The notes below the pieces were generated by a model. That model was not told the DNA's origin. It was given only the letters and a program-made list of their open reading frames with translations, and ran no database searches. Of a stretch of 64,000 nucleotides of DNA, positions 20,809 through 32,611 are shown piece after piece (position 1 is the first letter of the stretch; every line of letters begins with the position of its first letter). The translations under genes and the position numbers were made by a program. The DNA is from Pestalotiopsis fici W106-1 (Eukaryota > Ascomycota > Sordariomycetes > Amphisphaeriales > Sporocadaceae), in NCBI RefSeq assembly GCF_000516985.1, contig NW_006917092.1, positions 1,752,619-1,816,618 of the forward strand, read 5' to 3'.

Positions 20809-22209
20809 CTACAAGATTGCATTGAGCACCGTCTTGACACCATTCCAAATCTCAACACCGCTAGGAGTGATCTGGGCCGGGGGCAGGACGAAGGAAGTAC
20901 CACGCAGCTCAATAGCCCACGCGTAGGTGGTTCCGGTCACATCGGTCATGTAGTCAGTAGAGCCACCAGTAGCCTGCAGAGTTCAGTCAGTTCGTGTTCT
21001 CATATCCACCATGAAAAGACGATCAAACGAGGGTACTTACCTTGTAGAGAGTGGTGCAGATAGGACCAGCCACAAACGAGGTTCCATATGCCGAGGCAAT
21101 CGACGTCTTCATGGAGTTGGCCAGGCTCTGCTGCTTAGACAGGTTGGCAACATTGACGGTACAGCTGTATCCATAGGGCAACAGGATGGCCATGGCGTAG
21201 CTGTGGAAGTCAATGTACCAGGTGGTGCCGTGTGCAGCGGCGACAGTAGCAGCGTGAGCCGTCAGGACCTTGCACTCGGGGGTGTCGCAAGCTGCCTCGC
21301 CCTTGTAGTCGTCTGCCGATGGGGTGGTGGAAGCACCGCCCGTGACGGCCCAGTGCGAGGGCCAGTTGCGGTTGATGTCAGTACCCACGGCGGAGATGCC
21401 GGAACGGGTTTGACGGTTCTTGCGCCAGAGACGGGTTGTCGTCTGGGAGTAGACGAAACCGTCTGCGTTGACCACGGGGACAATGTAGAAGTCAAAGTTG
21501 TTCAGGAAGTTGCTGGTGGTGCCTCCGCTGTAGCCCTGGACGAGCTGGTAGATGAGGTACTCGGCAACCATGGTGGCGATCCATTCACGGGCGTGCACCG
21601 TAGCATGGTAGTAGATGGCGGGCTTGGAGCTCTTGCCGCCACTTCCCCAGAGGTGGATACCAGTAATCGATCTACCCTCAAATGTCTTTCCGACAGTGAA
21701 GATCTCCGAGTTGTTGGGGAACGCTGCCTGCACGTCTGACAAAAATGTCAAGTGGTCGGCGTACGAGTGGTACGCGTCAAACCACGAGTCGTCGGGCAGA
21801 GCACCAGCAACAGGAGCTTTGCATGGGTTAGTTGTCATCTAGCAAAGAAATCGGTCCGAGGAACAAACAACTTACCTGCGTATGGCACAAGCGGGCCCTC
21901 GGCGGCAATAGCAGCACCAAGATCGTCCTCCACGATGGTACCATTCAGGGACAGGGCATTGAAGGCTTCAAGTTCGTGGGCCGGGACAGCAAAGTCCAGG
22001 TGGTCGTCGTGGTTGCATCCTTGGAGCAAGATGGAGTCCGTGAGCGAAGAACCCAGGCTGTAAAGGCTTGACAGTCCATCAGTTGAGTCAGCAGGCGTGT
22101 CTACGCGGAACAGCTTGTATCCATCGTAGTTGGTCTTGCCAGTTGCCTCTGGGAGGACAGCGGCCGAGGCCAACGAGGCAGCCGACAGAGCTGTGACGGA
22201 GAACTTCAT
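20809..22209 (-). CDS. Secreted zinc carboxypeptidase, M14A family
   Basis: Three exons, 22209-21876, 21816-21041 and 20973-20809; introns GT-AG, 424 residues. A signal peptide (MKFSVTALSAASLASAAV) and a propeptide to about residue 110 precede the catalytic domain. Zinc ligands are H186 and E189 (HAREWI) and H316 (DFHSY); R261 in TDINRNW binds the substrate carboxylate, and E392 in WAIELRGT is the general base. The order and spacing match metallocarboxypeptidase A/B, made as an inactive zymogen and activated after secretion. It removes C-terminal residues from extracellular peptides. The S1' specificity residue was not resolved. Similar secreted carboxypeptidases are known from insect-pathogenic Hypocreales, but they are not restricted to them. 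Its promoter has a TATA-like AATATAAAG stretch about 115 bp upstream. Confidence 0.95.
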
Positions 22210-23990
22210 ATTGGAGGTCCAACAAGGTATGAAGATATTCAGAAAAAGACCAGGAGCTGGATGCTGCCAAGAGAAATCAGAGAGGACCTGGAGAGACAGA
22301 TGCTGTGGAGAATAGGACGCTCAAATATAAAGAGGGAGAAGTGGGTTGCGGTGAGGTGAGCTCACACGATATAGACTGACTCGAGAGAATTCAGTGGTAT
22401 GCCACCATAGGCTAATGATGGCTCTTGGCACGACCACGGCTCAAGGTAGATACTGACTGGGGTCGGAAGATCCAAAAACGACTCCAAAACCACACAGGTG
22501 TAGAATTAATGACGACAATGAAGAGGGGAGAATTGAGATCCAGCTGCCAATGCAGTCATTGTTTTGACCCCTCCCCAGCACTATCATCGCACCATCCAAC
22601 AAAAGCCGCCTGCTTTGATTGCAACTTTGGGAAACTCAGCGATGCCGAAATGGGCAGGCACAAGACTGGCGTCGCCGACGTGATTGCCCATGAACGATTT
22701 AGAGGGACATCTGGGTAGCATATGTGCTACCACAGCATTGCTACCTACATAGGTAATGTAGTACCTGCATGTTGTAGATAAGTGGCGATGTGTTTGGTGG
22801 AGTAAGAAGGCCTCGTCTAGTATAGGCCCTTTAGCGAAGCGCTACCCCGTCCCGTCACTCCCCTCCGCAGTGATCGCTGGTGACGAAAGCCAAAGTCTCG
22901 AGAGGAAACACACCAATGCCAACGAGCAAGTATCTTCAATTGGCAAGAAACTGGGGGTGACAGCAAAAAGCGGGATAAATCCCTAGTCGAGGGAGGTGAT
23001 TTCTTGGCCAGCAGTCTTGGGCTCATTCGACTTTCCTAATGCGGACAGATTCTTGGCTTCCATGGTCTGGGGCATGACCGTCTGATCTGCCCAACCCCCG
23101 CGGGGATCTACGCAGCTTCCTTCGCGAGCAAATGCTACCGAATCCATCAATAAGCTTAATTTGATGGCTCCAATCTTTCTGTCGGCATATCTGGGGTCCG
23201 GTAGCAGTACATGGAAATTCGGCGCGGTCTAGAGTGTTTAATGAATACGACTCTAACCATGAAGAATTGTAATCGAACCAAACTCTAACATTTTGCCTCA
23301 CTTTTCTCCATCTTTGATTGGATACTTGATGCAATCATTTAGCCCCCAAGTAAAATGGCTCAGCACGTGGACAGGAAACAGCTGGCCGACGTACTGTGTA
23401 GGCCGACAGATCAAGCTTCTCGAAGGCTTCTGCACAGAGAACCTGCATACTACACGATCCAATGAACACTCCAGCTTCTACAATCTGCCGCTTATTTTTA
23501 GACATCGTCATACATGCAATATACGGCACATTACTACTAGATAATGTACCTACTCTGGATTGCGCAACATACCCTGTAATTAGGACCGCCTTTGCGGAAT
23601 CACTAACAGGCAGCCGATTGATACCTGCTCCCCACAACCAGGCCATGACAACAGGTTTCAGCCATTATGTAATATGTCCTGTCACTTATCTACGGCTCAT
23701 GATGCGAGCATTCAACTATTCCGGCCAGATCCGGCATTAGACTTGCATGTCAAGGTTTCGCTCATGTTGTAATCCCCAAGTGAGCCTAATTCCAGTTGCA
23801 GCACTTGATACAGAGAATGGGATGATTTATCAAGAAAAGTTTCTCATTATGAGATTTTCTCGCGACTCCATGCGAGCTCTCTAAATACTGGAACCATGCC
23901 ACATGTCTACATTGGGCTTTGATCTAACCACTATGACGATCTGCTCAAGGCGCCGAGTTTGAGACAACAATGGGCCATGTGATTAAAGGC
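22210..23990. other. Intergenic, no gene seen
   Basis: 1.8 kb between the start of the carboxypeptidase and the stop of the second SnoaL-like gene. It contains the carboxypeptidase promoter. Only short frames without recognisable features occur. Confidence 0.5.
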
Positions 23991-24950
23991 TCAAGAGATG
24001 GTAACAGTCTTGCTACCATTCGTGTTGGCCAAACCATTGAGAGACACCTTCTCCTTCCTCAGATGATCCACAGAGTCATCGTCATCCACCAGCAGGTCAA
24101 CATCTTTTCCTGTGAGCCACTCCTCCACTAAAAAGACATGATCATTAGCATTCTGCTCAAGCGCACCATCAAGTACAAAACAAAATTTGGACGTACTCTT
24201 TTCATACATGGCAAACCAGGACTTGTGGTCCTGAGCCGTGGGGAGGTGCTTGGTGACAGGGTAGCCAAGCATGCTCTGCGCAGCGCCAAGATAGCTGTAT
24301 CCCTCGGGGAACGAGTCGAGCAGCTCCTTGGGAAACGTGGGAGCGTGCAAGCCGTCGACGGGCACGATCTTGTCCTTTTCGTAAAACAGCTTGACGTACT
24401 TGGCCTTCCAGCCTGCGCCGGCGCCGGCGCCATTGGTATCACCACCCGGGTCTTTGGCGCAAAAGAAGATGAAGCGGCAGTCGCAGTCGACATCAAACTC
24501 GGTGCCGACGGGGCAGTCGTCCGTGGCGAGCGATGCGGGCGTCCTGAAGCGCTGCGTAATGGTGGCCTTCATCTTGCCAATGGCGCGGCCGTGCTCGGGG
24601 GCGTACTCGACCAGCGTGCCGCACTCGCGGTGCATGATGAAGTCGCCTTGGCCCTTGCCCTGCTTGGAGATGGCAATGAAGTCATCTACAGAGCGGCCCT
24701 TGCTCCAGGCTAAAGCGAGGACAGTCTTGTTAGTAGTCAAAGTTTCAAATTTGCTGTAAAAGTAAGACTTACTTGTCCAGACAGTGGCATCCTTGTCAAA
24801 GATGTCGCGATAGTTCTTCCACTCAGATGAGTCTCTGTAAACGGGCCAGCCCTTGCAGAGCTCAGAGACAGCGAATCTCTCAAGCAGGTCGGTGGTCGAG
24901 CCATTGAGGTGAGAGTATCTACCCTGCTGTGCATCAAGCGAGGTAGTCAT
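23991..24950 (-). CDS. SnoaL-like (SnoaL_4) protein
   Basis: Three exons, 24950-24773, 24709-24197 and 24127-23991, giving 275 residues. The first intron removes an in-frame-readable stretch but is supported because it restores DATVWTTWSKGRSVDDFI, the usual order in fungal SnoaL_4/NTF2-like proteins. The second joins MYEK to MEEWLTGKD. The start MTTSLDAQQG at 24950 follows a normal leader. The domain contains RFAVSELCKGWPVYRDSSEW at the front, MHRECGTLVEY and ITQRF strands, and DCDCRFIFFC, a pattern shared with many uncharacterised fungal proteins related to scytalone-dehydratase-like folds. Role unknown; it stands alone between two gene-poor stretches. Confidence 0.8.
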   Translation of the reverse strand: MTTSLDAQQGRYSHLNGSTTDLLERFAVSELCKGWPVYRDSSEWKNYRDIFDKDATVWTSKSYFYSKFETLTTNKTVLALAWSKGRSVDDFIAISKQGKGQGDFIMHRECGTLVEYAPEHGRAIGKMKATITQRFRTPASLATDDCPVGTEFDVDCDCRFIFFCAKDPGGDTNGAGAGAGWKAKYVKLFYEKDKIVPVDGLHAPTFPKELLDSFPEGYSYLGAAQSMLGYPVTKHLPTAQDHKSWFAMYEKSTSKFCFVLDGALEQNANDHVFLVEEWLTGKDVDLLVDDDDSVDHLRKEKVSLNGLANTNGSKTVTIS

Positions 24951-27900
24951 TGTGATTAGTGTGTAGAAAGTGAGGTGTATTTGGTTCGTGTATCGCGTGT
25001 AACAATCAGGCAGTAATGTTCTCTTAAGGTTGTGCGACGAGTTTATTGATTTGAGCTTCAAGATGCCGGAATATCAGAAGCTTTTATACCTTTTTTTGAA
25101 GTACAATTTTGCATCTTTTTTCACTTCTGCGATCGTTACTCATTGTGCTCAACGTGCGTGAATATTCTAACAAGCAACATCGATTCAGACGATGGTTTAT
25201 GCAGACGATCGAGGCAGAAAGGCATACTACATGGACAAGAGCCAATCAGGTTTCCGAGATGTGATTCAACAACATCAAAACCAAAAGGCAAGTCAACTCC
25301 TTATGTTGTTCATTGGTCCGTAGTTATTTACTATTGAGACACGTTGCTCTGCGCACTGCTGTCCATGATCTTTGATGCGAGGAGCCGCATTTGACGATGC
25401 ATACATCTCATTACATGCTACAAGCCGACGAAGCCGTCGAGATAAGTCTTTTGTGTGTTAGTCCCTTATCACAAGCCCTACAACCTCGATCTGGGTGTAG
25501 CGCAAACAGCGGCAAGCCGCATTGTGTCAATGGTCACAAACAACATGAGACGACGAGAGGCAAGGCTCTAGAACACCATGTTCTGCAATTCTAGGACCCG
25601 AGTTGTTTGGCATCTATTCTTTACTATATAATATAGTCAATGCCGTGCAACATGGCAATGCACAAGCTCTTGCTAGCTAGTAATTTGCCAGGCCACAACT
25701 CGATGATGTTCAATGAGCCAGACGATGATAGAGCGAGTCTCGCTAAACAACCAATATCCATTGTATAGATATGGAAGCAAGAATGGCAAGAAAGTGACAG
25801 GCAGAAGTACTGTGCATTATCATGATGCGACGACCAGAAATGCTATGCAGCATGCCTACGGATACTCACGGCCCATTGATCATTGTTATTCACCCCCCTT
25901 TTGCTCAATGCCGCGGCATGCGCAAGTTGGAACCCATCAAAATATTCCGCCGCCCTCTCATACCATGAGGCAAGCCGCAATACCGTGGCGTAGCGTGGAT
26001 CAGGAAGATGAGGTGACAACGAGTTTTCCGTAAGCTCCAGGTATCCATCGTGCCATGGTTTTTCTTGGAAATATCACGGTCACTTGCTCTGCAGCCAAAT
26101 CTATATTGCTGGCTGATCCCCTTTTGGGTGCATACTTCCTTGCAAGACTTTGTCAAATTCTGTGCCTCTGATGGACTGCTAATATTGAACTTCGCCGGGC
26201 TGCGATGAAACATGGCAATTAGCTGCACTCTTCGGAGCGCGAAACAAGGCTGACAGAGGCTCCGTCTGTGCCAAGTGGCAGGGCCGTGACGCATGGTATC
26301 AGCATGCATTTCCCACCACGGGGTGGTCGGTTCGATGATCGTCGTAGACGACAATCTTTGGGGGCTGTTTTTGATGCAGTCATCGGAATCACAAATCCAA
26401 GCAGACAAGGTCAAACGAGCAGGAAGAGACAGAAAATAAAAACAAGCAGGAGGACACAAAGCAAGAAGCACGTAAGCTGGTGTTCCGCGATATGGCGGAG
26501 GGCGGAAAGCGGCAGCATACACACGGTGGAACGAGGGTGCTCCTTTTTGTGCTACTACCTACCTGCATACCGCCAAAGCTGCTGCTGCTGCCCGCTGTCT
26601 CCCTCTGCTGTCTTGTTGTGCAACGCGACAAGTGACGCTCGCTGGTCAGGGATAATTATAAACCTCAGCTTACGCACCCAGAATAGGAAAGTCGCCCACC
26701 ACCATCACCACCATTCCCGAGTCGCGATCGTCGTCAATCAGGAACAGGCTGCAAACGAAATGTGCTTCTGCTTCTTCCCCATGTGTCCAAGAATAAACAG
26801 GCGTTTTAGTCTTCTTGCAGATCCACGCAGGTCCCCCTTTTTTTGTTGATGTGCGTGTGTATGTATGTGTGCCCAGTAAATTGTGAACGCACCCACCACT
26901 TGTCCCATCATCCCACGTGTACCTGATGCAAACATCACGAAATATCCAGTTGCATGTGCTGGGCCCCTGGCTACTGGGACCTATGAAATCAATGGATTCC
27001 GGCTCTGCTACCCGCTTCTTCTTCCCGCCTCAGCTCTCGGGAAGCCGATGCACGATAGCCCCAGGGGCTTTCGAAGCTGGATGATCATTATTGCGCCTCA
27101 TGGCCTGATTGTAAATTCAGCTTGGCGTGCACTTTTTCTGCTCTCTCCCCTCCCCAGTACCTGCACCCGTCACTGTGGACTCCTTGCCGAAAAGAGAAGC
27201 GGGCACCCATGCGTCTTGTTTCTGGCATGACACATTCGGCGGTGAGGTCGAGTGAAACCGATTGCATCTAGTTACATTTTTGTGTCATACCGAAACAGCA
27301 GCTTACATTTGGAAAAATCAATGCGAGCCGACATGGACGATAGTTGATTGGGGAACCGAGGGGGTGGCCGTTGATTGAATGAACAGAAGAAGCTAATTGA
27401 GGCACGTAGGCCAGTGGTCTAGGCTGCTACTACAGCACATTGTCCACCTGACTTTTTCCTCTTCGAATACCTACCAGCCAGCCCACAATAAAGTCTAAAT
27501 GAGAATCCCCATTGTAACAATGATGCAAGGAACTTTTTCCCCTGGGGACCAATGACAGTGCTCATTGCTTCAATAATACAGGCGAGTCACTCAGACAGGT
27601 AGAGTTCTCCGCCGAATACCAATGTTATCATCATCAGCTGCGGCAAAGTACGAGACAGCAAGAAAAGCAGCAACAAGGCACAAAACCAGAATGGGTGTTC
27701 ATTGAAGGCGCAATGCAACACAAGCTACAGCAAAAAAAATGCATCTTGTCTCAATCACACGTGCGCCGAAGGACGGCCGGTGCAACGTTCGTTTATTGTT
27801 TTTTCAAATCTTCTAGAAATCCTACGATGCAGAAGCACTGAGACATGGTGACATTTACGCAGCCATTAATAGAAAAGGACAATATGACATAATCGGGGTT

Positions 27901-29335
27901 TGGCTGCTAGCTAAAGACGGGTGTCGAGCACAGGCAGCAGGGAAGAGACAAGTGGAAAATCGATCGCTACTGTAGATCTTTAGCGGCTCGGGCCCGCTAA
28001 AGAATGAAAAGACTAAGGGAAATACTGGTAATATAGTCGGAATTTCCACTATGGAAGGGGTGCTATTTGGGCCTCGCGCTCCAATCAGAAACCGGCCGCA
28101 TTCACTGCGAGGATGAGCAGGCAGGGGGGGCTGTGTTCCTCTAGGCTGATCCCCTCTTCTATTGATGGTCAGCATCCCCTGGAAGAAAAGCTTTAGCTTG
28201 CTGGATCTAAGCCCTGGAGCTGAACCGAGACTGGCAGCCAATGAGAAAAAGATGACTGCATGAATTAAGTGAGTCAGCATCGTCAAACCTCACCGAAGGG
28301 CTTCGTTTACCAATGGCCCCCATCCAATGAGGCGCCGTCGAATCCCCGTTTTTCCTCCCCCCTCGCAGAGAATCCTTCCAGAATGGCGCCGGTAGGATGG
28401 AAAGTAGGGAAACTCGAGTGTGACATACAGGACCTTCACGTGGCTCTCGGTGTATATGGATTCATACCAAAAAGCGCACGGCTCGGATGATGACTGGCGG
28501 GGTTTTGGGATCGTAGGCACATCATTGCCCACACAGCCCTATCCAGCCCTACGCCTCCCAGGGGTGCCGGCCGGTCAACCAAGGGTCCTCCTCTCTAGCT
28601 AGGACTCTCACTCACTCGCTCACTTCTTCTTTCGGCGCCAGGCGACGCCCGCACCCTTCTCTCGTAAGGACCCTGAGCCGCAGTCAGGCCAATGGTTGCC
28701 TTCGGCGCCGTTGTGCTGATTTCTCTTGTGGTTGCACCCCTTGGGGCCGTTGAGAATCCTTCTCGGTACCTGCTGAGTCTCGAGAAAAAGGCACCGATTT
28801 GGTAATGGACGCCAGGATGGAGCCACCTTTTGTGACTGATTTTTATTCTTTGAGTTTTCCTTTTTAGCCTCACAACTGGAGCCCGTCAGCACTGCTCGGT
28901 AACCCCCAAAGAGGAAGTATTGTGTCCTTTTCCAGGCCTCACTGGTTAGCCATGGAGGCGGATGCCTTGAGGCCATTGGGCTGTGCCCTGTGTCACAGGT
29001 CAAATCATAGGCACTTGACCTGCATCTATTACCTGATACTTCTACTTTTTGCAGTAGAGGAGCCTCGCCTGATGAGTCAGGCAGACATGTATGTACTGCA
29101 GCTATGGGAAGATACTATACATTCGCCGTCATCACGATGATACTCAATGCCTCTATAAGAATCCTCGAAATCCCTCACGTCAGCTAATCTTTTCTTTACT
29201 CATCTCATCATCACTCAATCACCTATAACAATCCCAGCTTCCAAAGCCTCTTCATCCTTTACAGCTTACTCCGATATCCTATATCCTTTAGAGTATACCT
29301 GCTTTACCAGAACAAACACACCAATCATAATTACA
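24951..29335. other. Gene-poor region, 4.4 kb
   Basis: No protein gene could be supported. Frames such as 26268-26849 and 27855-28286 are compositionally biased and match no family I know. Plus-strand promoter sequence of the CSECEG-repeat gene occupies the right end. Confidence 0.5.
29154..29159 (+). promoter_or_regulatory. Putative TATA box of the CSECEG-repeat gene
   Basis: TATAAG within CCTCTATAAGAATCC lies about 180 bp before the ATG and is followed by a CT/CA-rich leader (CTCATCATCACTCAATCACC), a common arrangement for highly expressed small secreted fungal proteins. Inferred only. Confidence 0.45.
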
Positions 29336-30118
29336 ATGGCTTCCAGCTCAACTTGCTCCCTAAAGGCCATCCTTCTGGCCGGCCTCTTGGGCCTGACCAT
29401 GGCTGCCCCTCTTGGCAAGCCTTACACAGTAGGACTCTCCAGAACTATATATCATGATGATCAGTCTCCTCTAACACATCTCCAGACCCCCACCGTTGAG
29501 GTTGCCTGCTCCGAGTGCGAAGGCGAGACCGTGGCTCGCGCGGTAGAAATCAACGCACGCATTGTCGATGAGGACTGCTCCGAGTGCGAGGGAGAAGTGA
29601 CGACACGCAATGTCGAAGAGGATTGCTCAGAATGTGAAGGAGAAGTGACAGCACGCAACGTGGAAGAAGACTGCTCCGAGTGCGAGGGAAAGACAGAAGC
29701 CCGCAACGTGCAAGAGGACTGTTCCGAATGCGAGGGAGAAACAGTGGCACGCAACGTGGAAGAGGACTGCTCCGAATGCGAAGGAGTAGTAACGACACGC
29801 AACGTCGAGGAAGACTGCTCCGAATGTGAAGGAGAAGTAACGGCACGCAACGCCCAAGAAGACTGCTCCGAATGCGAGGGAGTGGTCACCACCCGCAATG
29901 TCGAGGAGGACTGCTCCGAGTGCGAAGGCAAGACAGAGGCTCGTGCCGAGGTAGAATGCTCCGAGTGCGAAGGCGAGGTCGAGGCACGGGCCGAGGAAGA
30001 CTGTTCCGAGTGTGAGGGCGAGGTCACGACACGCAACGTCGACGAGGACTGCTCCGAGTGTGAAGGCGAGACGGAGGCCCGATCTGTCGAGGAGGACTGC
30101 TCCGAGTGCGAGGGATAA
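29336..30118 (+). CDS. Secreted acidic protein, 13 CSECEG repeats
   Basis: Starts MASSSTCSLKAILLAGLLGLTMAAP, a clear signal peptide. A probable intron at 29429-29485 (GTAGGA...CTAAC...CCAG, phase 0) would join GKPYT to TPTVEVAC, giving 241 residues; unspliced length is 260. The rest is a tandem array with a usual period of 16 residues (48 nt), consensus DCSECEG-(E/K/V)-x-x-(A/T)-R-N-V-E-E. There are 13 CSECEG cores, and the protein ends exactly on the last one. Each unit has two cysteines spaced CxxC, many Glu and Asp, and a single Arg. Outside this I recognise no domain. It could be a secreted metal-binding or effector-like protein, or a repeat precursor cut into peptides; Lys-Arg processing sites are absent. 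It faces a flavin monooxygenase gene 3' to 3'. Confidence 0.85.
   Translation: MASSSTCSLKAILLAGLLGLTMAAPLGKPYTVGLSRTIYHDDQSPLTHLQTPTVEVACSECEGETVARAVEINARIVDEDCSECEGEVTTRNVEEDCSECEGEVTARNVEEDCSECEGKTEARNVQEDCSECEGETVARNVEEDCSECEGVVTTRNVEEDCSECEGEVTARNAQEDCSECEGVVTTRNVEEDCSECEGKTEARAEVECSECEGEVEARAEEDCSECEGEVTTRNVDEDCSECEGETEARSVEEDCSECEG
29509..30115 (+). repeat. 48-bp coding tandem repeat array
   Basis: Thirteen units coding for CSECEG, nearly all spaced 48 bp, with a longer first spacer and shorter ones before and after copy 10. The Cys-Ser-Glu-Cys-Glu core is strictly conserved in protein while codons vary (TGC/TGT, GAG/GAA), so the array is held by selection on protein rather than being freshly duplicated DNA. 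Confidence 0.95.
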
Positions 30119-30649
30119 ATTCATTTCCCTCAGCGCTGGTCTGATACAACAAGACACCGCCAAGCAACTTGAACGACCTCGTCACGACTTGACACGATTT
30201 TTCGAATGATCACGACTCCTCCTTTTTCTCTCTTTTTCTTCACACCTGCGCTCCCTCTCATCACTGAGCGCGACTGCTGGGCAGCAAATTGTCTCGAGCA
30301 GTTGTCATTACTAGTCTGTTGTACTTTTCTGTCTTGATTATCTGGGGGCGGCTTGGGCAGCTTCCATCAGTTTGCTTTCTTTGCTTCCATTTGTACTAGA
30401 TTTCTGGCTATTCAAGGGCGGCGGGTTCGCTTTGTGTACGATTTCTTGGGCCTGCAATGGTCACCATCTTCAAGATTAGATATAGATTAGAACTTAGATA
30501 TACAGCACCGGGGGCGACTCCGACTTCACAGAAGAAACAATATAGCTATCATATTGTATACATGTTTTACACTAAACTTCTTGCACACACCCAGAATGAA
30601 AAAGAATCTCTAGTCAAGATGCATTGCTATATTTACGCCTGCTATTGAA
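30119..30649. other. Intergenic between convergent genes
   Basis: 531 bp between the stop of the repeat gene and the stop of the flavin monooxygenase. It is pyrimidine-rich at the left, as expected for a 3' untranslated region; nothing else recognised. Confidence 0.5.
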
Positions 30650-32611
30650 TCAGAGCCGCGAGTCAGTCACGTCCAATGACACGGGGTTTGACTGCTGATC
30701 TCCTGCATCTCCCGCTGCCTGTTCATTGAGTCGCCTCCACATCTTCTTCCGTCTCTCATGCCCAGCCATGAACCTATCGTACCAGCTCGGATCATAAGGG
30801 GGCAGTTGTCTGCCTATGCCGTTCTCTGCTGGACCAGCTATTCTGCGTACATCCTCAAAGTAGGCCTCGAAATCCGGGTTCACCATGGTAAATTTGGGGC
30901 CGTCTCCCTTGACCTTGATCCTCTCTACTTCCCATCTCTCCTGCTCCTCGACGGGCGGGAGCCTCGCGCGCCCGCTGAGGACACGCGCCGCCAGCACGGC
31001 CTGCCACTCAAAGATCTTGAACGTCAGGCCCGCACCCACGGCACCGACGAACAAGAGGCTCGGGTCGTGCCGGTAGACGACATGCTGGTACAGATCGGGC
31101 ACGCGATTATTGCGCGTCTGCACGCCCGGCAGGAACGGCAGGGTCCACGAGAAACCCGTGCCAAAGATGACGTGATCCACGCCGGCGACCGAGGTTCCAT
31201 CCTCAAAATGCACCGTGGCTGCGGCGGCGTCGACCCTCGAAATGGTTGGCCGCTTGTCGATGCCCGGGTGCTGAAAGGCCGTGTCGCCAAAGTAACCGTT
31301 GAAGTTGCGGCCCACCACCACGGCGTACACGGGCAGCTTGGCCGTCGAGGTCAGGTCGACGGCGATATCTGCCCCCGAGACAGATGCGCCGACGATAACC
31401 ACGCGCTAAGAGAGCCTTTCATGTTAGTAAACAGGGGTTTTTCTTTTTGTGGCCAATCGGGGCAGGACCAAAAAGACTGACCTTGCCCTGGAACGCATCG
31501 CGACCCCGGAAATGCTTGCTATGGATCACGCTTCCAGGTCTTGACCGAGCAAAATCTTCCAGGCCTTCTATCCGCGGTATGTAGGGCACTGAATAGTGTC
31601 CACCCGCGACCACGACGGCGTCAAACCGCTCCTCCCACCACTCATCCTCGGCATCACCCTGGCTGTGCTCTCTCCGTAGCGTAAGCTTCCACTCCTCGTC
31701 GACCTTTTCCGCCCGCTCCACCGTGGTGTTAAAAGTGATGAGATCCCGGTACCCCTTGCGCTCCGCCAGGCTCTCGAGGTAGTCCCGGATGACAGTCCAG
31801 TGGCGGAATGGCGTGTCCGCTCCGTGCATACTCGTGGACCAGTCGCTGCGCACTTCGGGGATGGGCTCCTGTGAGAATGACACTGCACATGCCAGCCCAG
31901 TCAGAGAGGTTTCCTTGTTTTCAATTTTGAAGTTTGTACGATATTATTTGGTGTCCATGATCCCTCCATAGGTTATCGTACCACCTCGGAGTCTTTGCGT
32001 TGGGAATGTAGCACCCTCCGAGGTGGAACAGGCAGCTGGCCCGCGGGTTATGGCGATTAATGAAAAAAAGAAAAAAAAGAGAAAGAAAGCTTCTACTTAC
32101 TGGCTACATCGTCCACGTTTGTTTCTAGGTACGGGTAGACTGACGATTCGCTGAAGCGAGGCTGCCCTGATCGAGCCGTCCGCGCCGGCAAGGTCCCGGG
32201 GATAGACAGTGGAGGGTCCGCCGACCGTGCGGCGAGGGTCTCAAAGTCCGTGAGACCCGGAGTCGGCTTATTACCCTCGGCGATCCTGCACCAAAAAGTG
32301 AACAACGGTCAGTCAACCTAAGCATTTTTTTTCTTCTTCCTCTTTTCCCCCTTTCTGTGTGATTCTCAGGTAGGACAGAGTCGCCTAATATTCGAGAGAG
32401 AATCATGTTTCTGTTGGAAGCTTGAAAAAGAAAAGAGCAGACAATGAAATGACAGAATAAAAGCATCTACTTACCAACATCCACCCGGGCCCTCACGCCT
32501 TTCAAAGACTCGAATAACATCAAATGTCTTTTCCTGCGCCAGCGCGTCAATGGTGATTAAGCCGGAGGGGCCCGCGCCAATCACCGCGACGCGCTTCTTG
32601 ACGGCGCTCAT
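30650..32611 (-). CDS. Flavin-containing monooxygenase (FMO type)
   Basis: Four exons, 32611-32475, 32285-32101, 31882-31482 and 31405-30650; introns GT-AG, phases fit, 492 residues. The start MSAVKKRVAVIGAGPSG gives the FAD-binding GxGxxG at once. Other class B flavoprotein features are RREGPGGCW, DDVAMSFSQEPIPE, the HYSVPYIPRIEG segment, IHSKHFRG (FMO fingerprint region) and the NADPH motif VVIVGASVSGADIA. Enzymes of this class oxidise soft nucleophiles such as sulfur and nitrogen using NADPH and O2. No membrane anchor is visible, so it is probably cytosolic. Its nearest neighbour is the cysteine-rich repeat protein gene, and FMOs act in some fungal ribosomal-peptide clusters, but no other cluster gene supports that link here. 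Confidence 0.9.

Noticed and set aside
26268..26849. 193-codon frame with a run of six His
   Set aside because: The His run comes from a CAC/CAT trinucleotide stretch, and the rest matches no family. Probably non-coding.
29509..30115. CRISPR-like regular repeats
   Set aside because: There are no unique spacers, the repeat is coding, the organism is a eukaryote, and codon-level variation fits protein selection.
29461..30163. Long open frames on the minus strand and in other plus frames across the CSECEG array
   Set aside because: The repeat period is a multiple of three, so a frame without a stop in one unit stays open in all. The plus-strand frame has the signal peptide, TATA box and conserved cysteines; the others are shadows.
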